Assembly: GCF_004299445.1 (NCBI RefSeq)
Contig: NZ_SCTC01000021.1
Coordinates: 1 to 64,000 of the forward strand
Direction of reading: 5' to 3'
DNA length: 64,000 nucleotides
Source: Phenylobacterium sp.
GTDB lineage: Bacteria; Pseudomonadota; Alphaproteobacteria; Caulobacterales; Caulobacteraceae
Positions 1 to 8,304 of this stretch are shown here, piece after piece (the first letter of the stretch is position 1; the number at the start of each line of letters is the position of its first letter). Under the pieces are notes generated by a model. That model did not search any database, was not told the DNA's origin, and saw nothing but the letters and a program-made list of their open reading frames with translations. Both the position numbers and the translations under genes were made by a program.

Positions 1-522
1 GGTCAACGCCTCGATCACCTGGCCGACGGTGATGTGATGGGCGGCGTCGCCGGTCTCCACGGTCACGTCGGCCTGGGCGTAGACCGGATAGCGGACGGCG
101 GCCTGCTCTTTCAGCACCTCCATCGGGTCCTTGCCGGCGATCAGGGGGCGGCTGTCCTTGCGGCCCACACGACGCGCCAGGATGTCGAGATCGGCCTTCA
201 GCCACACCGAGACGGCGCGCTGCTTGATCAGGCCGCGGGTCTCGTCGTTCATGAACGCGCCGCCGCCGGTGGCCAGCACGTGTGGCGGCCCTTCCAGCAG
301 GCGCGCGATCACCCGGCGCTCGCCGTCGCGGAAGGCGGGTTCACCCAGAGCGGCGAAGATCTCGGGAATCGAGCGGCCGGCCGCAGCCTCCACCTCGGCG
401 TCCGCATCGCGGAAGGGAAGGTTCAGGGCGCTGGCCAGGCGTCGGCCCACGCTGGACTTGCCGACGCCCATGAGGCCCACAAGCGCGATCGTGCGGCGGC
501 GTAGTGGTTCGTAGCGATCCAT
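1..522 (-). CDS. aroK: Shikimate kinase, 3' end cut by window edge
   Basis: Phosphorylates shikimate at O3 with ATP in the chorismate pathway (cytoplasm). The reverse strand from the ATG at 522 is open to base 1 (174 codons), close to full length for the family. The product begins MDRYEPLRRRTIALVGLMGV; residues 16-23 form the P-loop GLMGVGKS. It is followed by the acidic DADAE shikimate-site region, FRDGERR and the glycine stretch ATGGGA, all in the expected order. Only a few C-terminal residues seem to be missing. In alphaproteobacteria aroB usually follows aroK and would lie beyond the left edge (inference). It is divergent from the secreted-protein gene at 590, with a 67-bp shared upstream region. 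Confidence 0.93.
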   Translation of the reverse strand, partial: MDRYEPLRRRTIALVGLMGVGKSSVGRRLASALNLPFRDADAEVEAAAGRSIPEIFAALGEPAFRDGERRVIARLLEGPPHVLATGGGAFMNDETRGLIKQRAVSVWLKADLDILARRVGRKDSRPLIAGKDPMEVLKEQAAVRYPVYAQADVTVETGDAAHHITVGQVIEALT

Positions 523-589
523 CGACGGCGCAGCCTTTACACGACCCTGTGTGCTCGCGCCAACGGGACACCGTGAGTAAGCTGTCGTC

Positions 590-1780
590 ATGTTGCGTCT
601 GACCCTCCTCGCCGCCGCCCTTACCGTCGCCTGCGCGCCTGCCGTGGCCCAGGTCGAAGTGACCCAGCTCGCCGCCCCCGACGCCTTCTCGGTGCCCGGC
701 CGCGACACCGGATTGCCCCAGGACCTTTGGCGCGGGACGCCGCTGGACACCGCCCGGGTGGTGCTGCCGATGCTGAGCACGCGTCCGCTGTCGCCGGCGG
801 CCGCCGCGCTTGCCCGGCGTCTGCTGGCCACCGGCGCGCCCGGTCCCACCGGGGCTGCAAACGACGAGATGCTGGCCGGAGCCCGGGTCAACACCCTGAT
901 CTCACTGGGAGATGTGAAGGCCGCGAGCCGCGTCCTGGAACGCACGCCCGGTCTCGACCGCAGCGCCGAGCTGTCTCGCGCCGCCGCTGAAAGCGCGCTC
1001 CTGGCCGGCGATGTCGCCCGCGCCTGCCAGCTGGCCGGCGGCCTCTCGACGGGGCGCGGCGACATCTACTGGCTGCGTCTGCGCGCGCTCTGCCAGGCCG
1101 AGGCGGGGCAGGGCGCCCAGGCCCAACTGACCTTCGACCTGGCCCAAGCCCAGGCCCGGGACGCCGTCTACGGCCGGCTGATGTCCGCGAAGCTGTCAGG
1201 CACGCCCGCCGGCGCCGCCTCGCTGCGCAATGGCCTGGACCTCGCGCTCTCGCGCGGCCTGAATCTCGATCTTGCGGCTGCGAAGCCTGCGGCAGCGGTG
1301 GCGGCCGTGCTCTCCGGCGCCGAGCCGGGCCTACCGACCTACGACACCACCGCCATCGACGCCCAGATCGGCGGGCTGGCCGCCTCGGTCGTGGCGGGCC
1401 TGCCGCCGCCGGCGGGCGTCTCGGCCCTGATCGCCGCGGCCAGCGAGGGGGATCCCAAGACCAAGGGCCGGCTGCAGTCCGCCGCCCTGCTGGTCGCCGC
1501 GCTGGCCAATGACCTGCCGCCGGCGGATCGGGCGCGGATCAGCGGCTTCCCGATCGGCGAGGGCAAGGCGCCCGTCGGCCGCAACCTCGCCCTCGAGACC
1601 GCCGCCGACTCGCGCCGCACGGGCGAGGCTGCGCTCCTGGCGCTGTGGACCTGCGCAGAGGCGGGGGCGAGCGGCCCGGCGCTGGCGGACCGGGTACGAA
1701 TGATCCGGGTCCTGTCGCGGGTGGGTCTTGTCGACGAAGCACGGCTGCTCGCCCTCGAAGGGCTGGCGGGGCTCAAGTGA
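590..1780 (+). CDS. Secreted alpha-helical repeat-like protein of unknown function
   Basis: A 396-residue protein that I cannot assign to a named family. It starts with a clear Sec signal peptide (MLRLTLLAAALTVACAPAVAQ), so it is exported. A cysteine at residue 15 is not in a convincing lipobox, so a soluble periplasmic form is more likely. The rest is Ala/Leu-rich and predicted helical, with spacing that looks like a TPR or SEL1-type alpha-solenoid (for example around residues 100-180), but no canonical TPR consensus is clear. The stop overlaps the GTG start of xerD by 4 bp (GTGA), so the two are probably translationally coupled. Confidence 0.8.
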   Translation: MLRLTLLAAALTVACAPAVAQVEVTQLAAPDAFSVPGRDTGLPQDLWRGTPLDTARVVLPMLSTRPLSPAAAALARRLLATGAPGPTGAANDEMLAGARVNTLISLGDVKAASRVLERTPGLDRSAELSRAAAESALLAGDVARACQLAGGLSTGRGDIYWLRLRALCQAEAGQGAQAQLTFDLAQAQARDAVYGRLMSAKLSGTPAGAASLRNGLDLALSRGLNLDLAAAKPAAAVAAVLSGAEPGLPTYDTTAIDAQIGGLAASVVAGLPPPAGVSALIAAASEGDPKTKGRLQSAALLVAALANDLPPADRARISGFPIGEGKAPVGRNLALETAADSRRTGEAALLALWTCAEAGASGPALADRVRMIRVLSRVGLVDEARLLALEGLAGLK

Positions 1781-2691
1781 GCAAGGGGGCCGACTGGGCC
1801 GAGGCCTTCCTGGAGATGATGGCCGTCGAGCGCGCCGCGGCCCGCAACACGCTGTCAGCGTATGCCCGAGACCTGACGGACGCCTCCGGTTACCTGGCGG
1901 CGCGTGGCACAGGCCTGGCCGAAGCCGGCGCTGAGCACATCGAAGCCTACTTCGCCGACCTGGGCGTCCGCGGCTTGTCGCCGGCCACCGCGGCGCGGCG
2001 GCGCGCGGCGGTGCGGCAGTTCTATCGCTTCGTGCTGGGCGAGGGCTGGCGTGACGACGATCCGTCGCGCCGGGTCGAGGCGCCGAAAAAGGGCCGTCCG
2101 CTGCCGAAGGTGCTGTCGCGGGACGAGATGGACCGCCTGATCGCCGCCGCCGGCGCTCGCGACGGGGCCCAGGGGCTGCGGTTCGGCTGCATGGTGGAGC
2201 TGGCCTACGCCTCGGGGCTGCGCATCTCGGAACTCACGGCTTTGCCGCTTTCGGCGCTGGCGCGCGACCCAGCCTACCTGATCATCAAAGGCAAGGGCGG
2301 CAAGGAACGGCTGGCGCCCTTGAACGATGCGGCGCGCGCCGCCGTAAAGGCCTATATCGCCGCGCGTCCGGCCTTCCTGCCCAAGGGCGACAAGGCCAAT
2401 CCATGGCTGTTCCCGTCACGCGGCAAAGCCGGTCGCCTCACGCCGCGACGCTTCGCACAGGTGCTGGACGAGGCGGCGGCGCGCGCCGGCATTGATCCCG
2501 AGCGGGTAAGTCCGCACGTCCTGCGCCATGCCTTCGCCACTCACCTACTCGAAGGCGGCGCAGACCTGCGCGTGGTCCAGAAGCTTCTCGGGCACGCCGA
2601 TATCGCAACCACCCAGATCTATACCCACGTCGCCTCAGACCGCCTGCGCGAGATCGTGCAGACCCGCCATCCGCTGGCGAAGAAGCGCTGA
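1777..2691 (+). CDS. xerD: Tyrosine recombinase XerD
   Basis: Site-specific tyrosine recombinase of 304 residues that with XerC resolves chromosome dimers at dif. It has an N-terminal SAM-like core-binding domain (about 5-90) and a C-terminal catalytic domain (about 110-295). The catalytic set is complete: Arg149 (GLRISEL), Lys173 (GKG), His247 and Arg250 (HVLRH), His273 (LGHAD) and nucleophile Tyr282 (IYTHV). I chose the GTG at 1777, which overlaps the preceding stop and gives the usual family length; a longer open frame upstream only shadows the previous gene. XerD rather than XerC is inferred from the length and the LLEGGADLRVVQKLLGHA region. Confidence 0.93.
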   Translation: MSKGADWAEAFLEMMAVERAAARNTLSAYARDLTDASGYLAARGTGLAEAGAEHIEAYFADLGVRGLSPATAARRRAAVRQFYRFVLGEGWRDDDPSRRVEAPKKGRPLPKVLSRDEMDRLIAAAGARDGAQGLRFGCMVELAYASGLRISELTALPLSALARDPAYLIIKGKGGKERLAPLNDAARAAVKAYIAARPAFLPKGDKANPWLFPSRGKAGRLTPRRFAQVLDEAAARAGIDPERVSPHVLRHAFATHLLEGGADLRVVQKLLGHADIATTQIYTHVASDRLREIVQTRHPLAKKR

Positions 2692-2706
2692 GCGGGCGCG
2701 GCCAGA

Positions 2707-2771
2707 GGGGGAAGCCGGAGGCTCCCCCACCCTGATCGCTTCGCGATCCGTCCCTCCCCGGCGGGGAGGGA
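2707..2771. repeat. GC-rich palindromic intergenic repeat (CCTCCCC family)
   Basis: Between the convergent xerD and glycine-zipper genes lie two hairpins. The first is an imperfect stem around 2707-2729 (AGCC/GGCT with flanking G/C runs). The second is a perfect 9-bp stem, TCCCTCCCC (2751-2759), loop GGC, GGGGAGGGA (2763-2771). Related motifs recur at 9366, 12739, 47482 and 57477. It may also end transcription from both sides, although it lacks a U tract. Confidence 0.6.
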
Positions 2772-2777
2772 AAGGAC

Positions 2778-3776
2778 CTAGCCGGTGATCCGATAGCGAC
2801 CGTCGCTGTCCGGGCAGACCCGGACGTAGCGGACATCGCGGCCATAGGCGTCCACGGGCGCCGCGGCCAGACGGCACCGCTCGCGGGTGTAGTAGCTGCT
2901 GTCATAGGCCGACGAGTAGCGGCGGCGGCCCTCGCGGTATTCCACGGTGTCGTCGTAGCTGAAGTACGGGCCGCGGCTGTCGCACTTGTACTTGTCGTTG
3001 GCGTTGCCGACGGCGCCGCCGACGACCGCGCCCGCAACGCCGCCCAGCACGGCGCCTTCGGTCCGGTCACCGCGACCGGCGATCTGCGATCCCAGAACCG
3101 CGCCGGCCAGAGCGCCGATCAGGCCGCCCGCGACGGTCGAGTTGTTCGAGCGGGCGCCGCTGCCGCAGGGAATCGCCGTGGCCGTGGCTGGACGACCATA
3201 GTAGCCCGCGTAGGGCGGCGGCTGATTGGTGGTCCAGTAGGCCTGATCCCACGTCGGGCGCGGATACATGCGAGCATAGGCGCCGTACCCATAGCGGCGG
3301 TCGTAGATGGCCCGTGCACGGTTCCATTCCGCCAGGCGTCGATCGTAGTCGGCCCGCGCGGCGCGATAGTCGCGACGCGACTGGCGGGATTCGTATGTGG
3401 CCTGGCGATCATAGCGATCGGCGGACTCGGGCATTCGGTCCCATCCGGCGTCGTCCCAGGTCGGTCGGGCATAGACCCGAGCGTAGGCGCCGTATCCGTT
3501 GCGGGCGTCATAGGCGGCTCGGGCGTTCTCCCAGTCGGCCAGTCGGCGCTCGTAGTCGGCGCGCGCCACGGCGTAGTCCTGTCGGGCCTCGCGGTAGTTC
3601 TCTCGGGCGCCCTCGTTCTGGGCCTTCCGGTCTTCGTACCGCTCGCGCTCGTGATTGTAGTCCTGCTGCTGTCGCTGGTACTCGTCGGTGGGACGATACT
3701 GCTGAGCTGCGGCCATCGGCGCGGCGGTCGCGAGGGCGAGCGCCGAGGCCATTCCGATCTTCAGATGCATGTTCAT
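2778..3776 (-). CDS. Glycine-zipper envelope protein with internal duplication
   Basis: A 332-residue exported protein. The start at 3776 has a good ribosome-binding site (GGAG, 7-nt spacer) and gives a signal peptide (MNMHLKIGMASALALATAAP, cleavage probably after about residue 25). Residues 30-70 are rich in Tyr, Arg, Gln and Glu and probably helical. Residues 71-112 and 140-181 are two copies of one module (ARADYxRRLAxW, then GYGAYAR and RPTWD). Residues about 216-258 form a 2TM glycine zipper (GGLIGALAGAVLGS, GAVLGGVAGAVVGG) like that of 17-kDa surface-antigen/SlyB-type proteins, suggesting outer-membrane association. The C-terminal part has several Cys and Tyr residues. Exact function is unknown. 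Confidence 0.85.
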   Translation of the reverse strand: MNMHLKIGMASALALATAAPMAAAQQYRPTDEYQRQQQDYNHERERYEDRKAQNEGARENYREARQDYAVARADYERRLADWENARAAYDARNGYGAYARVYARPTWDDAGWDRMPESADRYDRQATYESRQSRRDYRAARADYDRRLAEWNRARAIYDRRYGYGAYARMYPRPTWDQAYWTTNQPPPYAGYYGRPATATAIPCGSGARSNNSTVAGGLIGALAGAVLGSQIAGRGDRTEGAVLGGVAGAVVGGAVGNANDKYKCDSRGPYFSYDDTVEYREGRRRYSSAYDSSYYTRERCRLAAAPVDAYGRDVRYVRVCPDSDGRYRITG

Positions 3777-3937
3777 GTGTGGGCTCCGGTCTCCTCGAGG
3801 CCACACAAACGGCCAGCAGGCTTGAGTGTTCCGCCGCGCCGGAACCGCTGCGATTTCTCATGCCTTGTGAGCGGGGCCGTTCCCGCCTAATTTCCGCCGC
3901 TTCCCGAGGCGGCTCGCCTCCCTGGACGGATCCCTGA

Positions 3938-4900
3938 ATGGCTGCGCACTACCTCGAGTTCGAGCGCCCGATCGCCGACCTCGAAGCGAAGATCGAGGAG
4001 CTCTCCAAGCTCTCGGAAACCGCCAGTCCAGGCTCGTTCGACGACGAGATCGAGGCTCTGCGCTCGCGGGCCCAGGACATGCGCCGTGAGGCCTACGCCA
4101 ACCTGGACGCCTGGCAGAAAACGCAGGTCGCCCGCCATCCCGACCGTCCGCATTTTGTGGACTATGTCGGCGCGCTGATCGACGAATTCCAGGAGCTGCG
4201 CGGCGACCGCAAGTTCGCCGACGACCAGGCGATCATGGGCGGCCTGGGCCGCTTCCGGGGCCGCGCGGTCGTGGTCATGGGCAACGAGAAGGGCCGCGAC
4301 ACCCAGAGCCGGGTGAAGCACAACTTCGGCTATGCCCGCCCCGAGGCCTACCGCAAGACGGTGCGCCTGATGGAGTTGGCCGAGCGCTTCACCCTGCCAG
4401 TGATCTCGTTCGTCGACACCCCGGCGGCCTATCCCGGCATGGCGTCGGAAGAACGCGGCGTCGCCGAGGCGATCGCGCGCTCCACCGAGAAGGCGCTGAT
4501 GCTGTCGGTGCCGATGGTGGCCGTGGTGACGGGCGAGGGTGGTTCGGGTGGGGCCATCGCGACCGCCTGCGGCAGCCGCGTGCTGATCATGGAGCACGCC
4601 ATCTATTCGGTGATCCCGCCCGAGGGCGCGAACTCGATCCTGTGGCGCGGCGCGCGAACCGCGGCCGAGGCGGCCAAGGCGATGAAGATCACCGCCCAGG
4701 ACCTGCTGCAGATGAAGATCGTGGACCGGATCATCCCCGAGCCGCCGGGCGGCGCGCACTCGGCGCCGGAAGCGGCGATGGCCGCCGTGGGCGACGCCGT
4801 GGAGGAAGAACTGAAGGCGCTGGAAGGCCTGTCGGCCGAGGAACTCAAGGTGCGCCGCTCTGAACGCTTCTACGCCATCGGCCGCAGCGGGCTGCAGTAG
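3938..4900 (+). CDS. accA: Acetyl-CoA carboxylase carboxyltransferase subunit alpha
   Basis: AccA, 320 residues, the usual length. With AccD it transfers the carboxyl group from biotin-BCCP to acetyl-CoA to make malonyl-CoA, the committed step of fatty acid synthesis. Family landmarks are the N-terminal helical section (MAAHYLEFERPIADLEAKIE), GDRKFADDQAIMGG, GRDTQSRVKHNFGYARPEAY, FVDTPAAYPG and the crotonase-fold oxyanion region GEGGSGGAIA, followed by YSVIPPEGANSILWR. It is transcribed alone here and ends at a strong hairpin (4949-4980). The 160-bp region upstream is shared with the divergent glycine-zipper gene. Confidence 0.97.
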   Translation: MAAHYLEFERPIADLEAKIEELSKLSETASPGSFDDEIEALRSRAQDMRREAYANLDAWQKTQVARHPDRPHFVDYVGALIDEFQELRGDRKFADDQAIMGGLGRFRGRAVVVMGNEKGRDTQSRVKHNFGYARPEAYRKTVRLMELAERFTLPVISFVDTPAAYPGMASEERGVAEAIARSTEKALMLSVPMVAVVTGEGGSGGAIATACGSRVLIMEHAIYSVIPPEGANSILWRGARTAAEAAKAMKITAQDLLQMKIVDRIIPEPPGGAHSAPEAAMAAVGDAVEEELKALEGLSAEELKVRRSERFYAIGRSGLQ

Positions 4901-4948
4901 GGGGCGCGCCCGCTTACATCCCGCCGCTCCGCGGGGAGGCAGACATAG

Positions 4949-4980
4949 AAAGAGCCGCCGGGGTCGCCCGGCGGCTCTTT
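4949..4980. terminator. Bidirectional rho-independent terminator after accA
   Basis: A perfect 14-bp stem, AAAGAGCCGCCGGG (4949-4962), loop GTCG, CCCGGCGGCTCTTT (4967-4980). The A-rich left and T-rich right ends let it act in both directions, so it can end accA and also protect against read-through from the convergent receptor gene. Confidence 0.88.
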
Positions 4981-4996
4981 CCGTATCTGCAGGAAC

Positions 4997-5020
4997 CGGC
5001 CGGGTCCGGAGACCCGGCCG
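4997..5020 (-). terminator. Hairpin just downstream of the TonB-dependent receptor gene
   Basis: A perfect 10-bp stem CGGCCGGGTC (4997-5006), loop CGGA, GACCCGGCCG (5011-5020), 6 nt beyond the stop codon of the minus-strand receptor. There is no clear U tract; the stronger hairpin at 4949-4980 lies immediately behind it. Confidence 0.6.
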
Positions 5021-5026
5021 AAGCCC

Positions 5027-7993
5027 TTAGAACTCCATGTTCGCGCCGACGAAGAAGAACCGGCCGGCGTTGTCGTACTGCGACGAACCGGTGCCCGTGC
5101 CCGCGAAGGTCTCGGGCAGTTGCGGGGGCTTCTTGTTGAACGCGTTCACGACGCCCGCGCGGAGGCGGATATCGTCGTTCAGGCGGTAGGTGGCGCGGAT
5201 GTCGTGACGGAAGTAGTCGCCCGTCTTGAAGGGATCGATGACGCCCGCTTGCTGCGCCTGGTTCGCGATCATGGAGCCGAAGTAGAGAGTGCTCCAGGTG
5301 AACGAGAACTTGTCGTAGGTCCAGCGCAGCGAGGCGTTGCCCTTCCACTCCGGCGTGGCGTTCGTGATGGTGTTCGCGAACTGGGTGTAAGCCTGGGTGG
5401 GCAGCCCTTGCAGGGCCCACTGGTACATCCAGGTGGCGTCGACGCGCATGGCGATCGAGCCATAGTCCTTGCCGAACAGATCTTCGGTCTGGAAGCCGTA
5501 GCTGACCGAGTAGTCCCAGCCCTCGACCTTCACCGACGCCACGTTCTGCTGAACGAGGACGACTTCGAAGATGCCGCCTTGCAGGCCGCCGGTGGTGGCG
5601 CCGGTGCGGTCACGACGAATCTGCTGACAGAACTGGTTCTGCTCGATCGGACGCGACGCGTCGTCATAGCAGAGGGCGCCGAGCAGCGTGTTGATCGGGA
5701 TCGAACCCACCTGGTCGGTGATGTTGTATTTGAAGAAGTCCGCCGAGATCTGCAGGTTCGGCACCCAGCGCGGGTTGATCACGACGCCGTACTGGAAGGT
5801 GTGCGCCTTTTCCGCACCGAGGTCCGGGTTGCCGCCTTGCAGAAGGGCCAGCGAGGGACGGCCCGTGCCGATGTTCGACACGAAGGTCGTCGGGTTGTAG
5901 CCGGGGATCGCCGCCGCGCAGGTGACCCGGCGGGCCGCCTGTTGGGCCGCCGTGGCGGCACGGAAGTTGGCCGAGTCGCAGGGGTCGAGCGCCGTGGTCG
6001 TGAAGTTCCGGCCTTGCGGCGCGAAGAGTTCCACGATGTTCGGCGCGCGGACGGCGGTCGATTCCGTCGCCCGGAAGCGGACGTCCTTCACCGGGGCCCA
6101 GGTGACGTTGACGCGCCACTGATCGGTGCCGCCGATCGTCGAGTAGTCCGACACGCGGCCGGCGGCCTCGACGGTCAGTTCTTCGGCGAACGGCACGTCC
6201 TTCAGGAGCGGGATGCGGACTTCCGCGTAGGCTTCGCGAACGTCGTACTCGCCCTGACGGGTGCCGATGGCGTTGAAGAACAGCGCGCCCGAGGCCGACA
6301 GCGCGTCCTGGACGAACTGGCTCTTTTCCTTGCGGTATTCGCCGCCGAACGCGACGCCCACCGGGCCGGCCGGCAGATCGAACAGGTCGGTGGCGAAGTT
6401 GATGCCGGCGACCGTCTGGCTCAGCTTCTGGTCGGACGAGGCGACGCCGTTGGTCCACAGGATCGCTTCACGGCTGGCGCCGTTGACCAGGTCCCAGGGG
6501 GTGCAGCCGGCGGCGCGGGCGGCCGCGTCGCGGCAGACGACGGCGCCGTTCAGCAGCACCGCATCGGTCGCCTGCTGGACGCGGGCGACGTTCGGCACGT
6601 TGAACGAGATCGTGGTGCCCGTCACTTCCGAGTACTGGACGTAGCTGTCCATGCTCACGTCGCGACCGAAGGTCTGGAACTTGCCTTCGATGCCGCCCGT
6701 GTACTTGACCTGCTCGCGCTCGGCCTTCACGTCACGGCCGCCGAACTCCTGCCAGAACTTGCCGACCTGAGCGGTCGAGCCCTGGGTGAAGGTCTTGCCG
6801 GCGGCGAGCCATTCCGCACGCAGCGCCGCGGCGGTGGCGCCGGCGCCGTTCAGGTAGGCGTTGTCGCCGCGCAGGACGACCGGCATCGTGCCGCCGCCCG
6901 CGGCCGACGAGAACGCCGGCTGGAAGATGCCGTAGCCCGAGCCATGCAGGTACGACAGGTCGACAAAGGCCTTCCAGGTGTCGGTGATCTTGTAGTCGGC
7001 ATAGCCGCGGATCACCTGGCGGTTACTCTTGCCCTGCAGCGTGTTGTACGCCGGGCCCGAGTAGAACAGCGCGGGGTCCTGGCAGTCCGGCTGGACCGTG
7101 GCGGTCGAGCAGGCGGCCGACAGGCGAACCACGTTGGTGGGGTTGCGGGCGTCCAGGGTGACGGAACGCGCGGTGCCCAGGGCGCCGCCGATCAGCTGGA
7201 AGGTCGCGAAGGGCGAGGTGTTGGCGCGCGAAGCCGGGATGATCGGCTGCGGCGTCACGCGGGTGTCGCGACGGATGCCCGGATTACCGAAGCTCCGGTC
7301 ACGCTGCATGATCGTGTCCTGGCTGGCGACTTCACCGCCGATCAGGATGTTCAGCTTGTCGTCGAAGAACTTGGAGCCCCAGTTGAAGCCGGCGCGATAC
7401 TCCTCGCCGTCGCCTTCCTGGGTGACGCCGCCCTGGATGTCGAGTTCCAGGCCGTCCTGTTCCTTCTTCATGATGAAGTTGACGACGCCCGCGATGGCTT
7501 CCGAGCCGTACACGGCCGACACGCCGCCGGCGATCGTCTCGATCCGCTCGACCATCAGCGAGGGGATGGTGTTGAGGTCGACCGCGGGCGAGCTGGCGTC
7601 CGAGAACGGCAGGCGGCGGTTGTCCATCAGCACCAGGGTGCGCGTCGGGCCCAGGCCGCGGATGTCGGCGCGGGTCTGACCGGCGAGGAACAGGGTGCCC
7701 GACGAGTTTTGCGAGTTCGTCGCGGGGTTGATCACCGGTTGATCGAGCAGGAGGTCGCCCAGCGACACCTGGCCCTGCTCGCGGATGGCCTCGGCCGACA
7801 CGACGGCCAGCGGCTGCGGCGAAGAGAAGGTGTCGCGGCGGATCCGCGAACCGGTGACCACGATTTCGCCGACGTCGACCGTCGCTTCACCGGCGGTCTG
7901 AGCTTGGGCGATGGACGGCGCAGCGAGCAGGCTGGCCGAGGCGGCTGACATCAGCAGCGCGCTTCGAAGCATGGTGTTCATCTGGACTTTCAT
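5027..7993 (-). CDS. TonB-dependent outer-membrane receptor
   Basis: A 988-residue TonB-dependent receptor that imports a ligand across the outer membrane using TonB-ExbBD energy. I chose the ATG at 7993 because it begins the signal peptide (MKVQMNTMLRSALLMSAASA, cleavage near AQAQ). Next come a TonB-box-like segment (VGEIVVTGSRI, about residues 40-50), the plug domain (about 50-165, with VERIETIAGGVSAVYGSEAI and a GVVNFIMKK end) and a long beta-barrel ending in a terminal Phe (FFVGANMEF). The VVTGSRIRR start and the long barrel resemble the oligopeptide/carbohydrate-type receptors abundant in Caulobacterales. The substrate cannot be read from the sequence. Two hairpins lie just downstream. 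Confidence 0.95.
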   Translation of the reverse strand: MKVQMNTMLRSALLMSAASASLLAAPSIAQAQTAGEATVDVGEIVVTGSRIRRDTFSSPQPLAVVSAEAIREQGQVSLGDLLLDQPVINPATNSQNSSGTLFLAGQTRADIRGLGPTRTLVLMDNRRLPFSDASSPAVDLNTIPSLMVERIETIAGGVSAVYGSEAIAGVVNFIMKKEQDGLELDIQGGVTQEGDGEEYRAGFNWGSKFFDDKLNILIGGEVASQDTIMQRDRSFGNPGIRRDTRVTPQPIIPASRANTSPFATFQLIGGALGTARSVTLDARNPTNVVRLSAACSTATVQPDCQDPALFYSGPAYNTLQGKSNRQVIRGYADYKITDTWKAFVDLSYLHGSGYGIFQPAFSSAAGGGTMPVVLRGDNAYLNGAGATAAALRAEWLAAGKTFTQGSTAQVGKFWQEFGGRDVKAEREQVKYTGGIEGKFQTFGRDVSMDSYVQYSEVTGTTISFNVPNVARVQQATDAVLLNGAVVCRDAAARAAGCTPWDLVNGASREAILWTNGVASSDQKLSQTVAGINFATDLFDLPAGPVGVAFGGEYRKEKSQFVQDALSASGALFFNAIGTRQGEYDVREAYAEVRIPLLKDVPFAEELTVEAAGRVSDYSTIGGTDQWRVNVTWAPVKDVRFRATESTAVRAPNIVELFAPQGRNFTTTALDPCDSANFRAATAAQQAARRVTCAAAIPGYNPTTFVSNIGTGRPSLALLQGGNPDLGAEKAHTFQYGVVINPRWVPNLQISADFFKYNITDQVGSIPINTLLGALCYDDASRPIEQNQFCQQIRRDRTGATTGGLQGGIFEVVLVQQNVASVKVEGWDYSVSYGFQTEDLFGKDYGSIAMRVDATWMYQWALQGLPTQAYTQFANTITNATPEWKGNASLRWTYDKFSFTWSTLYFGSMIANQAQQAGVIDPFKTGDYFRHDIRATYRLNDDIRLRAGVVNAFNKKPPQLPETFAGTGTGSSQYDNAGRFFFVGANMEF

Positions 7994-8304
7994 TGTTACG
8001 GCCCCCCGGCCTGGGAAACGTTTTTTGCAAGCGCGCCGGGCGGCGCCGACGCTTGTCCCCGACAGCGCGAATTCCTCCTCGCGGCGCCGCGTGAACGACG
8101 ACGAATGAAGGGCTTCGCACCAGAAACGGTGAGCGCGGAAGCTGTCACGCAGGGGTCGGGCGAGCAACGAAAAGGCGTCACACTCGCGACGAGTGGTCGG
8201 GGAATGTTACGGATTTTCCACGATGTGCGGCGAAAGCGCCACACATTGGCCTGAATTCGGCAAGGGTTTGCCCGTAATCGGTAACAAACGCCGAAGCGTT
8301 GCCG
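7994..8304. other. Intergenic region upstream of the receptor; no gene seen
   Basis: About 310 bp that must hold the receptor promoter on the minus strand. I saw no tRNA, no convincing ORF and no clear riboswitch. Near its right end, AACGC (8287-8291), loop CGAA, GCGTT (8296-8300) forms a short tetraloop hairpin followed on the minus strand by a T-containing tail (TGTTACC); it may be a weak terminator for the threonine-aldolase-like gene, whose stop is at 8305. Confidence 0.45.

Noticed and set aside
5120-7948. A 942-codon open frame on the plus strand opposite the first TonB-dependent receptor
   Set aside because: Its composition (Arg/Val/Asp/His-rich, no domain text) is that of an antisense shadow in high-GC DNA; the minus-strand frame has signal peptide, plug and barrel motifs.
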